Assembly (NCBI GenBank): GCA_015486475.1
Contig: WFRO01000347.1
Coordinates: 1 to 6,776, forward strand
DNA: 6,776 nucleotides
Origin: Bacteroidales bacterium
GTDB taxonomy: Bacteria > Bacteroidota > Bacteroidia > Bacteroidales > VadinHA17
Reading direction: 5' to 3'
Every line of letters begins with the position of its first letter. Position 1 is the stretch's first letter. Under the pieces are notes generated by a model. It was given only the letters and a program-made list of their open reading frames with translations. It was not told the origin of the DNA and searched no databases. Shown here one piece after another: positions 1-5,460 of this stretch. The position numbers and the translations under genes are program-made.

Positions 1-10
1 ACCGTATGAC

Positions 11-92
11 TACCTAATTTCGCGAGCGTTAGCGAGCTAATTTCTACCTAATTTCAGCCACGAAGTGGTTTAATTTCGCGAGCGAAGTGAGC
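11..92. repeat. Short dispersed repeat with 14-bp direct copies
   Basis: The word taatttc occurs four times (15-21, 38-44, 49-55, 71-77). The longer word taatttcgcgagcg occurs twice, at 15-28 and 71-84. Each long copy is followed by a similar tail (gttagcgagc or aagtgagc). A small hairpin, ccac-gaa-gtgg, lies at 58-68. No open frame explains this. The 8-mer gagcgaag at 81-88 recurs inverted (cttcgctc) at 1011-1018 and 1058-1065, which hints that this block and the one at 921-1150 belong to the same style of intergenic repeat. Function unknown. Confidence 0.6.
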
Positions 93-185
93 TAGTTCCG
101 CCTGCGCAGCAGCCCCTCCTCCCATAAGTCATCTTAGTGAATTAACCACCGCATGATTGCCTTTTCACCCGTTCGATAAGATTCT

Positions 186-827
186 TCATTTCTGCCGTAC
201 AAGATCCCATACGGTCATTTGACCGTTCTTAACTCCTTCGAAGCGGATGATCCCGTATTTCAGGTTCCAGTATATTTTATAATAATTAATTGCATTGTTC
301 CCTCCCTGATATCTCTGGAAAGAAACGACGTTGGAATAACTGTTGTTGTTCAGTGTCATGTGATCGTTAAAGTTTGTGGCGCCCGCAGTGGTATAACCAA
401 GTACAAAAGCGCCTCCGAGGGAGCAGCGGGTTACAGCATTATTTACATCCGATCCGGGAGTACTTTTGTTGATATAGGTTGTGGTTGTGATGATATAACA
501 ACGGTTGACGGATGTGTCGGATATCACATTTACGATGAAATTTTTCCAGTTATCATTATATGTCTCCATCACAATACGTTCCTGCATGGCGGAGTATGTG
601 TGATCCCCCATAAAATCCGGCGTGGTTCCCGTTTCGGTCCAGAACGCAACATCCTTTATCCGGGCCGTATCTGTTGAACCTTTGTTGCTACGGTAATAAA
701 TGATGTCCCCGTTATGATAGATGCATTGGTCCTCTTTGGGGATCTTGTATACCTCATCATATTTCTTACATCCGGATATCAGAGATAAGAAAAGTATCCC
801 TGCCGCTGTAATGATCGAGGATCTCAT
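186..827 (-). CDS. Putative lipoprotein of unknown function, 213 aa
   Basis: This is a probable lipid-anchored envelope protein that I cannot assign to a family. The ATG at 825-827 is preferred over the upstream in-frame ATG at 876-878. It places a classic lipoprotein signal at the start: a short basic n-region (MRSS), a hydrophobic stretch at about residues 5-16, and the lipobox I-S-G-C ending at Cys20. The following K-K-Y-D is typical of Bacteroidota lipoproteins. The mature part is rich in Asn, Thr and Tyr, with two further cysteines (Cys110 and Cys135), and has no transmembrane segment after residue 20. It probably folds as a beta-rich domain. The aromatic C-terminal stretch (about residues 182-208, including Y-G-I-I-R-F-E and ending T-V-W-D-L) resembles ends seen in small Bacteroidota lipoproteins. 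It is monocistronic, with no Shine-Dalgarno sequence. A 16-bp palindrome sits 2 bp upstream of the start. The signal peptide call is strong; the function is unknown. Confidence 0.8.
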   Translation of the reverse strand: MRSSIITAAGILFLSLISGCKKYDEVYKIPKEDQCIYHNGDIIYYRSNKGSTDTARIKDVAFWTETGTTPDFMGDHTYSAMQERIVMETYNDNWKNFIVNVISDTSVNRCYIITTTTYINKSTPGSDVNNAVTRCSLGGAFVLGYTTAGATNFNDHMTLNNNSYSNVVSFQRYQGGNNAINYYKIYWNLKYGIIRFEGVKNGQMTVWDLVRQK

Positions 828-829
828 GA

Positions 830-845
830 TGTTGTAATTACAACA
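830..845. promoter_or_regulatory. Perfect 16-bp palindrome at the lipoprotein gene start
   Basis: The sequence tgttgtaattacaaca is an exact inverted repeat without a loop. It lies 2 bp upstream of the ATG of the minus-strand lipoprotein gene. A symmetric AT-centred site here could be an operator for a dimeric regulator, or it could fold at the ribosome-binding region of the mRNA. No convincing -7/-33 promoter was found upstream. The symmetry is observed; the regulatory role is inference. Confidence 0.4.
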
Positions 846-920
846 AGATAAGTTACAAAAAAAAAGCGCTGAAGTCAAGTAAAAGAGTGATAAATAGTGA
901 TCTTTGATTGATAAAAGGCT

Positions 921-1150
921 TCACGAAGAGGACGCAAAGGATCCCGTGATGCACGCAGAGAGAAAGAATGAAGGATGAGCCCTTCGGGCCCGGACAGATT
1001 TGGATATCCGCTTCGCTCTGACTTCAAGCTTCGATCCCCGGCAAGCCGGGATATCCGCTTCGCTCCGATTTCGAGCTTCCCCGTCCGAATGGACATTCGT
1101 CCGGGCGGACGGGCGGGGAGCTTCGAGCTTCCTTACGCTCCGTTCCCGGA
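921..1150. repeat. GC-rich repeat-packed intergenic block
   Basis: This block lies between the lipoprotein and membrane protein genes and holds no credible gene. Bases 921-970 show loosely repeated words of the type acgcaaagg/acgcagag. A 31-bp unit beginning ggatatccgcttcgctc occurs at 1002-1032 and again at 1049-1079, with 3 mismatches and a 47-bp period. Perfect small hairpins follow one another: gccc-ttc-gggc (979-989), cccggc-aa-gccggg (1037-1050), cgaatg-ga-cattcg (1086-1099), cgtccg-gg-cggacg (1098-1111) and agct-tcg-agct (1119-1129). Minus-strand open frames of 73 and 77 codons run through the block, but they are low-complexity readings of repeats with no domain-like composition. The hairpins lie just past the stop codon of the membrane protein gene. 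They lack a T-tract, so they could stabilise its 3' end but do not form a standard intrinsic terminator. Confidence 0.65.
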
Positions 1151-1855
1151 TCATTCCGGTCTTTCGTTTTCCTTTTCAGTGCCGGTCTTCCATAGCAGGA
1201 AGGTGGATACCGTGAAATAGAGCAGGAAAGAGAGGTTCATGGATCCTCCATGGAGCATACCACCTAAAGGTGCCGGAATATGTCTTGTGACAGGTGGCAG
1301 AACCAGCACCCATAAAGTAGGCACGAACAGCACCATCCACCTGGGATAAAGAGTTTTCCGGAACAGGATAAGCCACAGGAACGTCACCGTGGCTGCCAGG
1401 CCTGTCACGAACATGACGTTGTAGAGCAGATGCATGTATTGCAGCGTGTCTGCCGTCAAAGACCGGAACCATGCAACTTGCGGGTCGGCAAGGACGTTCT
1501 GTGCCCTCAGCAGCAACCCCCGGAAGACAAAAGCGGAGTGGTAGGCGCCGGAGCCGAGGATCACGGCCCAGCTCAGTCCGCCGAAGGTGATGGCGGCCGG
1601 TATTTTTCCGCCCGGTTTCAGTGCCAGGAACATGTGCCGGAAGCCGACGATGTATAAACCCGCTTCAATGGGCCCGAGCAATCCGCCTGCCATAAGCCGG
1701 GCGTTGGAGATCCTGCTCATGATCTCCCGGGAGACCGTGCCGAACTCAGATCCGCCGTAAAACCCGCCATACAACAGCCAGTCGGCTATGAATCCCGTCA
1801 GCGCCGCCATGATTCCGGTTAAACCGGTAATTTGTAAGATCCTGTGTTCTTTCAT
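1151..1855 (-). CDS. Six-helix integral membrane protein, 234 aa, unknown function
   Basis: This is a polytopic inner-membrane protein with no assigned activity. Hydrophobic segments lie at about residues 8-30, 54-79, 87-113, 143-165, 172-190 and 202-222. Conserved-looking features are the L-L-Y-G-G at 27-31, R-L-M-A-G-G-L-L-G-P-I at 53-63, the F-L-A-L-K-P-G loop at 76-82, G-A-Y-H at 103-106 and F-R-K-T-L-Y-P-R-W-M at 165-174. From memory this pattern resembles the DUF6796-type membrane family, but I could not search it. No transport or catalytic motif is evident, and the C-terminus ends in a short charged tail. The start is the only ATG that keeps the whole first helix. Its upstream sequence is AT-rich with no Shine-Dalgarno sequence. 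The gene lies 147 bp downstream of the glycosyltransferase operon on the same strand, so it may be read through from that operon or transcribed alone. Confidence 0.75.
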   Translation of the reverse strand: MKEHRILQITGLTGIMAALTGFIADWLLYGGFYGGSEFGTVSREIMSRISNARLMAGGLLGPIEAGLYIVGFRHMFLALKPGGKIPAAITFGGLSWAVILGSGAYHSAFVFRGLLLRAQNVLADPQVAWFRSLTADTLQYMHLLYNVMFVTGLAATVTFLWLILFRKTLYPRWMVLFVPTLWVLVLPPVTRHIPAPLGGMLHGGSMNLSFLLYFTVSTFLLWKTGTEKENERPE

Positions 1856-1888
1856 GGCATATCTTTACTGAGTTTGTACTTTTTGATA

Positions 1889-1990
1889 TCATTTGCTTTC
1901 ATTTTCAGAGATCACTGCCACCTCCCTGGCGCCATACCAAAATTTCTCCGAGTGTTCGATCCTGTAAGGCAGATCCAGGGAACGTATTCG
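1889..1990 (-). pseudogene. Possible coding remnant or orphan open stretch, 33 codons
   Basis: The gap between the distal glycosyltransferase gene and the membrane protein gene has a stretch that reads like real protein on the minus strand. It contains the run L-D-L-P-Y-R-I-E-H-S-E-K-F-W-Y-G-A-R-E-V, then continues for nine more codons (from A-V-I-S) to a TGA at 1889-1891. It has no ATG. It lies in the same frame as the upstream glycosyltransferase, beyond that gene's TGA (2003-2005) and two further in-frame stops (TGA 1997-1999, TAA 1991-1993). It may be the 3' relic of a deleted gene, a small gene with a non-ATG start, or chance. A competing 31-codon ATG frame (2000 to 1905) covers the same bases and looks less protein-like. 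Low confidence. Confidence 0.25.
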
Positions 1991-2002
1991 TTATCCTCAT
2001 GT

Positions 2003-3196
2003 TCAGGACATCTTCAGTTGTTCCGCCACAAGCTGTGCCATCCTGCGGGCGCCGTCGGTCGGGATGCGGGCATAGTCGACATCCTTTCCAAGGTTCTCGT
2101 CCATCTTTTCGGCAAGCGCTTTGGGAGAGGTGGCCGAGAGGGTCATCGTTACGCCGGCGCGGTGACGTTGCAGCCGTTCTGCGATCTGCATCTGCTCGAA
2201 ATGGCCTTCGATCGGGAAACAGATAAAAGGCCTCCGGAGGGCTGTCAGTTCGATGGTGGTCGTGTTGCCACCCTGTACGACGGCCAGGTCACAGGCAGCG
2301 AAGTGTTCATAAAGGTCCTCTACAAATCCTTTTACCTTCACTCCCTCCGGCACCTTAAGCGACGAAGTGTCCAGGCGAGGACCACACACCAGCACCATCT
2401 GAACGGTGGGGTTCTTTTGCTTCAGGATCGTGAAGGCCCGTGCGCTGAGATCAAGCAGGTTCCTGCCCACGCTGGTCCCGCCGATCGAAACAATGATGAG
2501 CGGACGCTCATCATATCCCAGTCTGGCTTTGATCTGTGCACTGTCCCTGTAAGCGTCGGGATCAAAAGGCACTACATAACCCAGGATATGGCACCTTCGG
2601 CGCGTCCATTCCCGGCGATTCGGGAGAAATAACCCGAATGGCTTATCCGGCACATCTTCAGCCTCCCCGACAAAGCAGTATTGTAAAAGATCGGGAACCG
2701 GTTTGACCCAGTTGCGGTTGGTGATGTACGCCGCCAGCTTCTCATACAGGCCGCCGCCTGTCGTGTCCACCCCGATAAAATCGTAGATCATGAAAAAGGG
2801 AACGTCAATGCTCATTTTTCTCTCTTTGATGGCGATGGAAAGGGCATATGTCTCATCCCCTATGACCAGGTCGAACTTCTCATTTTTCATGATCTCCCGG
2901 AATACCGGTACATGTCTGGTCCATACATGTTTTTTTACTTCTATCATGTACCGGATCAGATTCAGACCGGTACCGTCGGAGGTAGCTTCCACCACACTGG
3001 TTTCGTCCTCCCAGACGTAGCGTTCGGGAAGCATCTGCTCACCTTTTTCTTTCAGCACCCTGTCTGCCGGCTTGCCGGACAGCCAGACGATCTCAACGTC
3101 CGGCATCTTTGACCGGATGGCCCGGGCCATGGCCAGGTCGCGGGTGATATGTCCTAACCCGACCGATCCGCTGATGAAAAGTATTCTTTTTTTCAT
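2003..3196 (-). CDS. GT-B fold glycosyltransferase (GT28/MurG-like), 397 aa
   Basis: This enzyme probably transfers a sugar from a nucleotide-sugar donor to an unidentified acceptor, in the cytoplasm or at the inner face of the membrane. The N-terminal Rossmann domain opens with a hydrophobic strand (R4-I-L-F-I-S) and the loop G13-L-G-H16 followed by T-R-D-L-A, as in GT28-type enzymes. An acidic motif G-D-E lies at 113-115. After a linker (E-D-V-P at 180-183, L-G-Y-V at 205-208), the C-terminal domain starts near 231 with the strand I-I-V-S-I-G-G-T (234-241). The donor-binding region is G-G-N-T-T-T-I-E-L-T-A-L at 309-320, then P-F-I-C-F-P-I at 323-329 and F-E-Q at 333-335, matching the MurG/GT28 C-terminal layout. 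It has no signal peptide or transmembrane segment. It is the last gene of a three-gene operon, 12 bp after the methyltransferase, and has the operon's only strong Shine-Dalgarno sequence. It is a paralogue of the 3904-5109 product. MurG itself is unlikely because no mur or fts genes are adjacent. Confidence 0.85.
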   Translation of the reverse strand: MKKRILFISGSVGLGHITRDLAMARAIRSKMPDVEIVWLSGKPADRVLKEKGEQMLPERYVWEDETSVVEATSDGTGLNLIRYMIEVKKHVWTRHVPVFREIMKNEKFDLVIGDETYALSIAIKERKMSIDVPFFMIYDFIGVDTTGGGLYEKLAAYITNRNWVKPVPDLLQYCFVGEAEDVPDKPFGLFLPNRREWTRRRCHILGYVVPFDPDAYRDSAQIKARLGYDERPLIIVSIGGTSVGRNLLDLSARAFTILKQKNPTVQMVLVCGPRLDTSSLKVPEGVKVKGFVEDLYEHFAACDLAVVQGGNTTTIELTALRRPFICFPIEGHFEQMQIAERLQRHRAGVTMTLSATSPKALAEKMDENLGKDVDYARIPTDGARRMAQLVAEQLKMS

Positions 3197-3204
3197 GATG
3201 TTTT

Positions 3205-3211
3205 CTCCTTA
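3205..3211 (-). promoter_or_regulatory. Strong Shine-Dalgarno fused to the preceding stop codon
   Basis: On the minus strand the sequence is TAAGGAG, 8 nt before the ATG of the distal glycosyltransferase (3194-3196). Its TAA is the stop codon of the methyltransferase gene. This is the only clear purine-rich ribosome-binding site in the window. It fixes the start choice for the glycosyltransferase and suggests translational coupling: a ribosome ending on the methyltransferase sits on the next gene's binding site. Confidence 0.65.
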
Positions 3212-3883
3212 TTTATTTTTTATCCAGAGTATCAGGATAGATATCGGTTTTTTCACTTCTTCGGTTGCTCCGGGGATGTTTGCAAGGACACCCCTGAAAA
3301 GGGAGTCTTCCACGATCCTGTGTTCTACAATGTGGTACTTCCCGAAATCCTGCAGGGTCCAGCCGGAGCGGTGCACCTCCCGTTCGTTGCCGGCCCAGGC
3401 ACCCTGAGGCAGGTACCCGTTGGGGGTGGAGATGATGATGTCGCCGGTATGCTCAAATAATCTGTCCAGCGCTTCATATCCTTTTTCTTTTTCAAGATGC
3501 TCGATAATATCCCCGAATATCACCAGGTCAAAATCCCCCAGTTCATCCAGGCATTCAAAAAGATCTTCCCGGATGATCCTGTTATAGATGTGCTCCTGCA
3601 GGGGTGTGATGCATTTCGGAAAAGGTTCGATGGCCGTAATGTCCAGGGTCCACTCCTCTTTTGTGAAATGCTGGAAACAGGCCACATCAAAGGTGTCACG
3701 GATCAGAAATCCCCATTTGCCGAATCCTGCCCCCACGTCCAGTATCCTGAATCCGGGAGCCGGCAGGGGTCTCCCTTCGGTAAAAAAAGAAAGATCCGGC
3801 GCGGAATGTCCTTTCCCCGTGAAGATGTTCCTGGCAACGTATTCCAGAACAACCGGTATATTGCACGGCAGACTGGATGACAT
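3209..3883 (-). CDS. Class I SAM-dependent methyltransferase, 224 aa
   Basis: This protein is predicted to transfer a methyl group from S-adenosylmethionine in the cytoplasm. The SAM-binding motif I is clear: I47-L-D-V-G-A-G-F-G55. It is followed by an acidic residue at the end of the second strand (E86 in A-I-E-P) and the motif D-L-V-I-F-G-D-I-I-E-H-L at 119-130, which matches the type 11/12 methyltransferase pattern. The strand I-I-I-S-T-P-N-G-Y lies near 149-157, and the H-R-S-G-W signature near 171-175 is common just before the C-terminal strands of this fold. At 224 residues the length is normal for a single-domain enzyme with a 45-residue N-terminal lid. It lies between two paralogous glycosyltransferases, 20 bp after one and 12 bp before the other, so it probably modifies the same product, for example by O-methylating a sugar or an acceptor. 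That substrate is inference. There is no evident Shine-Dalgarno sequence. Confidence 0.85.
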   Translation of the reverse strand: MSSSLPCNIPVVLEYVARNIFTGKGHSAPDLSFFTEGRPLPAPGFRILDVGAGFGKWGFLIRDTFDVACFQHFTKEEWTLDITAIEPFPKCITPLQEHIYNRIIREDLFECLDELGDFDLVIFGDIIEHLEKEKGYEALDRLFEHTGDIIISTPNGYLPQGAWAGNEREVHRSGWTLQDFGKYHIVEHRIVEDSLFRGVLANIPGATEEVKKPISILILWIKNK

Positions 3884-3903
3884 AACAGGTCTTTTTTATG
3901 TCT

Positions 3904-5109
3904 TCAGTTCAACTGAAGTTGCTCTCTGATGAGTCGGGCAGCTTTTTCCGCTCCGTTAAACTGGATATTCTCCGTTTCCACCTTGCGGCCTATATTCTCT
4001 TTCACTGCCTGTGCCAGCATTTCCGGTGTGGTCGTACTGTAATCCATACGTACACCGGCGCCGTGACGTGCGATCCGTTTACTGATGAATATCTGCTGGT
4101 CGAACTGGTTCTCCAGCGGGAAAAAGAGGAAGGGTGTCTGCAGGGCCGTCAGCTCGATGGTGGTGGTACCGCCGGCTACCACGATAGCCAGATCGCTGGC
4201 GGCGTAATGTTCGTAGATATCCGGCAGGAAATGATGCAGCTCTGTGCCTTCCGGAAGTTTAGGCGGTTCCTGTCCGTAAAGCTCACCGCAGACAAAGACC
4301 ATCTGCAGATCAGGGATCTCCTGTTGCAACAGCAGGTAGGCCCGGCCGCACAGCTCCAGCAGTTCTTTCCCCGCCATGGTGCCGCCTGTGGCGCAGATGA
4401 CCAGGGGGCCGGGACCATAACCCAGTTTGTTGCGTACTTTGGCCTTATCCCGGTACTCCTCCGGATCAAAACGAACAATATAACCCAGCACATGGTAATA
4501 CTTTTTGGCAAAATCGCGGCATTGTGGCATGAAAAAGTCGAATCGTCCCTCCGGGATGTCTTCCCATTCCCCGACGAAAAAATGAGTGATCTGTGATGCC
4601 GTTTTTTCGACCGATCCTGCCAGCAGACGGTTTTTGGAGTATGCGACGAGCCGCATGAGCGGATTTTTGCTCAGGGACTGGTACCGAATGAAATCCTCGA
4701 TCATGATCACCGGACAGTCCAGACGGATCTCCCCTTTTGCCAGAGCGGCCATGGTTTCATAAATCTCGTCGCCTATGATCAGATCAAAATGGTATTTCTT
4801 CTGGACCTCCTCGACCAGTTTTGCATTAATGCGTTTGGGTTCTTCTGTGAGTTTGGCATATTTTACCAGGTCCAGCCGGAAGTTCTTCAGTATCTCAACT
4901 CCCACAAGATTGTAATCAGCAACCTCCCCGGATTCAGAGAGTATTGTTTCACCGTGTTCGCGCAGCCATCCGGCTGCCTGGGGGTGGGCGATCCACGAGA
5001 TTTTTATTTCCGGTGTTTTCCTGTGCAGTTCCCGGACGATGGCCAGGTCCCGCGTCACATGACCCATCCCTCCCTGAACGCTGATAAAAAGGACGTTTTT
5101 TGGGTTCAT
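3904..5109 (-). CDS. GT-B fold glycosyltransferase (GT28/MurG-like), 401 aa, paralogue of the distal gene
   Basis: This is the first gene of the operon and a predicted nucleotide-sugar-dependent glycosyltransferase. The N-terminal domain begins V6-L-F-I-S with the loop G14-M-G-H17 and T-R-D-L-A. The G-D-E motif lies at 113-115 and F-F-V-G-E-W-E-D-I-P at 177-186. The C-terminal domain starts around 236 (V-I-C-A-T-G-G-T), with the donor site G-G-T-T-T-I-E-L-T-A-L at 313-323 and P-F-L-F-F-P-L at 326-332. It aligns with the 2003-3196 product along its whole length with few gaps. Shared blocks include L-G-Y, F-D-P-(D/E)-x-Y-R-D, V-C-G, L/V-P-E-G and T-T-T-I-E-L-T-A-L. The region between 55 and 100 and the segment 141-175 differ most, as expected if acceptors differ. 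It has no signal peptide or transmembrane helix. The leader is AT-rich without a Shine-Dalgarno sequence. The donor, acceptor and any gene name are unknown. Confidence 0.85.
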   Translation of the reverse strand: MNPKNVLFISVQGGMGHVTRDLAIVRELHRKTPEIKISWIAHPQAAGWLREHGETILSESGEVADYNLVGVEILKNFRLDLVKYAKLTEEPKRINAKLVEEVQKKYHFDLIIGDEIYETMAALAKGEIRLDCPVIMIEDFIRYQSLSKNPLMRLVAYSKNRLLAGSVEKTASQITHFFVGEWEDIPEGRFDFFMPQCRDFAKKYYHVLGYIVRFDPEEYRDKAKVRNKLGYGPGPLVICATGGTMAGKELLELCGRAYLLLQQEIPDLQMVFVCGELYGQEPPKLPEGTELHHFLPDIYEHYAASDLAIVVAGGTTTIELTALQTPFLFFPLENQFDQQIFISKRIARHGAGVRMDYSTTTPEMLAQAVKENIGRKVETENIQFNGAEKAARLIREQLQLN

Positions 5110-5338
5110 GACCGATTATAATTTCAATTAAATCCATAAACTAAAATTATAAAATTCACGAATTACATCTGTACTCTTCCTGTTCCGAAGGGCGCAAACG
5201 GGCTGATAAATGACACAGAAAACATGATGATATAGTTAAATCTTAGGCAATTCCTTAACCCCGTAAGTTACAAAATATTTTATAAATATCCCATTATTTA
5301 GTTAAAAAATTAACGATAAATATCGGTCTGTTACCCCC
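5110..5338. other. AT-rich divergent intergenic region without genes
   Basis: This is the divergent spacer between the glycosyltransferase operon and the propeller protein gene, clearly richer in A+T than the flanking genes. No open frame or RNA gene is evident. On the minus strand, 5141-5151 reads tataattttag, a near match to the -7 element (TAnnTTTG) and also to a TATAAT box, about 32 bp before the glycosyltransferase ATG. No matching upstream element was seen, so it is only a weak promoter candidate. Small inverted repeats cluster at 5275-5325 and are listed separately. The right edge passes into the heptamer array. Confidence 0.5.
5275..5325. promoter_or_regulatory. Cluster of three small AT-rich inverted repeats
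   Basis: Three perfect inverted repeats follow each other: atattt-tat-aaatat (5275-5289), gttaa-aaaa-ttaac (5301-5314) and cgata-aa-tatcg (5314-5325). Their place midway between two divergent transcription units would suit an operator or upstream control region. AT-rich sequence readily yields short inverted repeats by chance, so the symmetry is observed but the role is speculative. Confidence 0.3.
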
Positions 5339-5429
5339 AACCCCTAACCACCAACCACCAACCACGAACCACGAACCACGAACCACTAACCACGAACCAC
5401 GAACTATGAACTATGAACTCTGAACTACT
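5339..5429. repeat. Heptamer tandem array, 13 units
   Basis: There are thirteen uninterrupted 7-bp units. In order they are aacccct, aaccacc twice, aaccacg three times, aaccact, aaccacg twice, aactatg twice, aactctg and aactact. The units drift from aaccacg to aactatg along the array. The array ends 31 bp before the start of the propeller protein. The top strand is nearly G-free on the left side, so the bottom strand carries many GG to GGGGG runs. Exact bases 5407-5426 recur at 6636-6655 in the array next to the transporter gene. Confidence 0.9.
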
Positions 5430-5442
5430 TTTCTTACTTTAG
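5426..5442 (+). promoter_or_regulatory. Candidate Bacteroidota promoter -7 region
   Basis: Two 7-of-8 matches to TAnnTTTG lie just before the propeller gene: tactttac-like tacttttc at 5426-5433 and tactttag at 5435-5442. They give leaders of roughly 10-25 nt, and the first overlaps the last heptamer units. No good -33 TTTG was seen at the expected spacing, so the call is tentative. No Shine-Dalgarno sequence precedes the ATG. Confidence 0.4.
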
Positions 5443-5460
5443 CCCCTCAAATCTTACGGT

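Noticed and set aside
828..878. Longer lipoprotein start at 876-878
   Set aside because: It would bury the lipoprotein signal behind 17 extra residues. The internal ATG at 825-827 gives a standard signal peptide with Cys20.
1098..1111. Intrinsic terminator for the membrane protein gene
   Set aside because: The perfect hairpin is not followed by a T-tract on the minus strand, and several other hairpins surround it.
875..1154. Minus-strand frames of 73 and 77 codons
   Set aside because: They read through GC-rich direct and inverted repeats, are Arg/Ser/Pro-rich, overlap each other, and lack a family-like pattern.
1927..1934. Palindrome tggcgcca as a regulatory site
   Set aside because: An 8-bp palindrome is expected by chance at this length, and it lies within the open stretch at 1889-1990.
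1844..2632. Long + strand open frame of 262 codons
   Set aside because: It runs antisense to the distal glycosyltransferase, whose domain motifs are unmistakable. A comparable antisense frame (3898-4596) exists over the paralogous gene, as expected from shared codon use rather than from a real gene.
2003..5109. MurG assignment for the two glycosyltransferases
   Set aside because: The fold and C-terminal motif are similar, but there are two copies with a methyltransferase and no division or cell-wall genes nearby, and the sequences do not read like canonical MurG.
5339..5429. CRISPR array
   Set aside because: Units are 7 bp and contiguous, with no spacers and no cas genes nearby.
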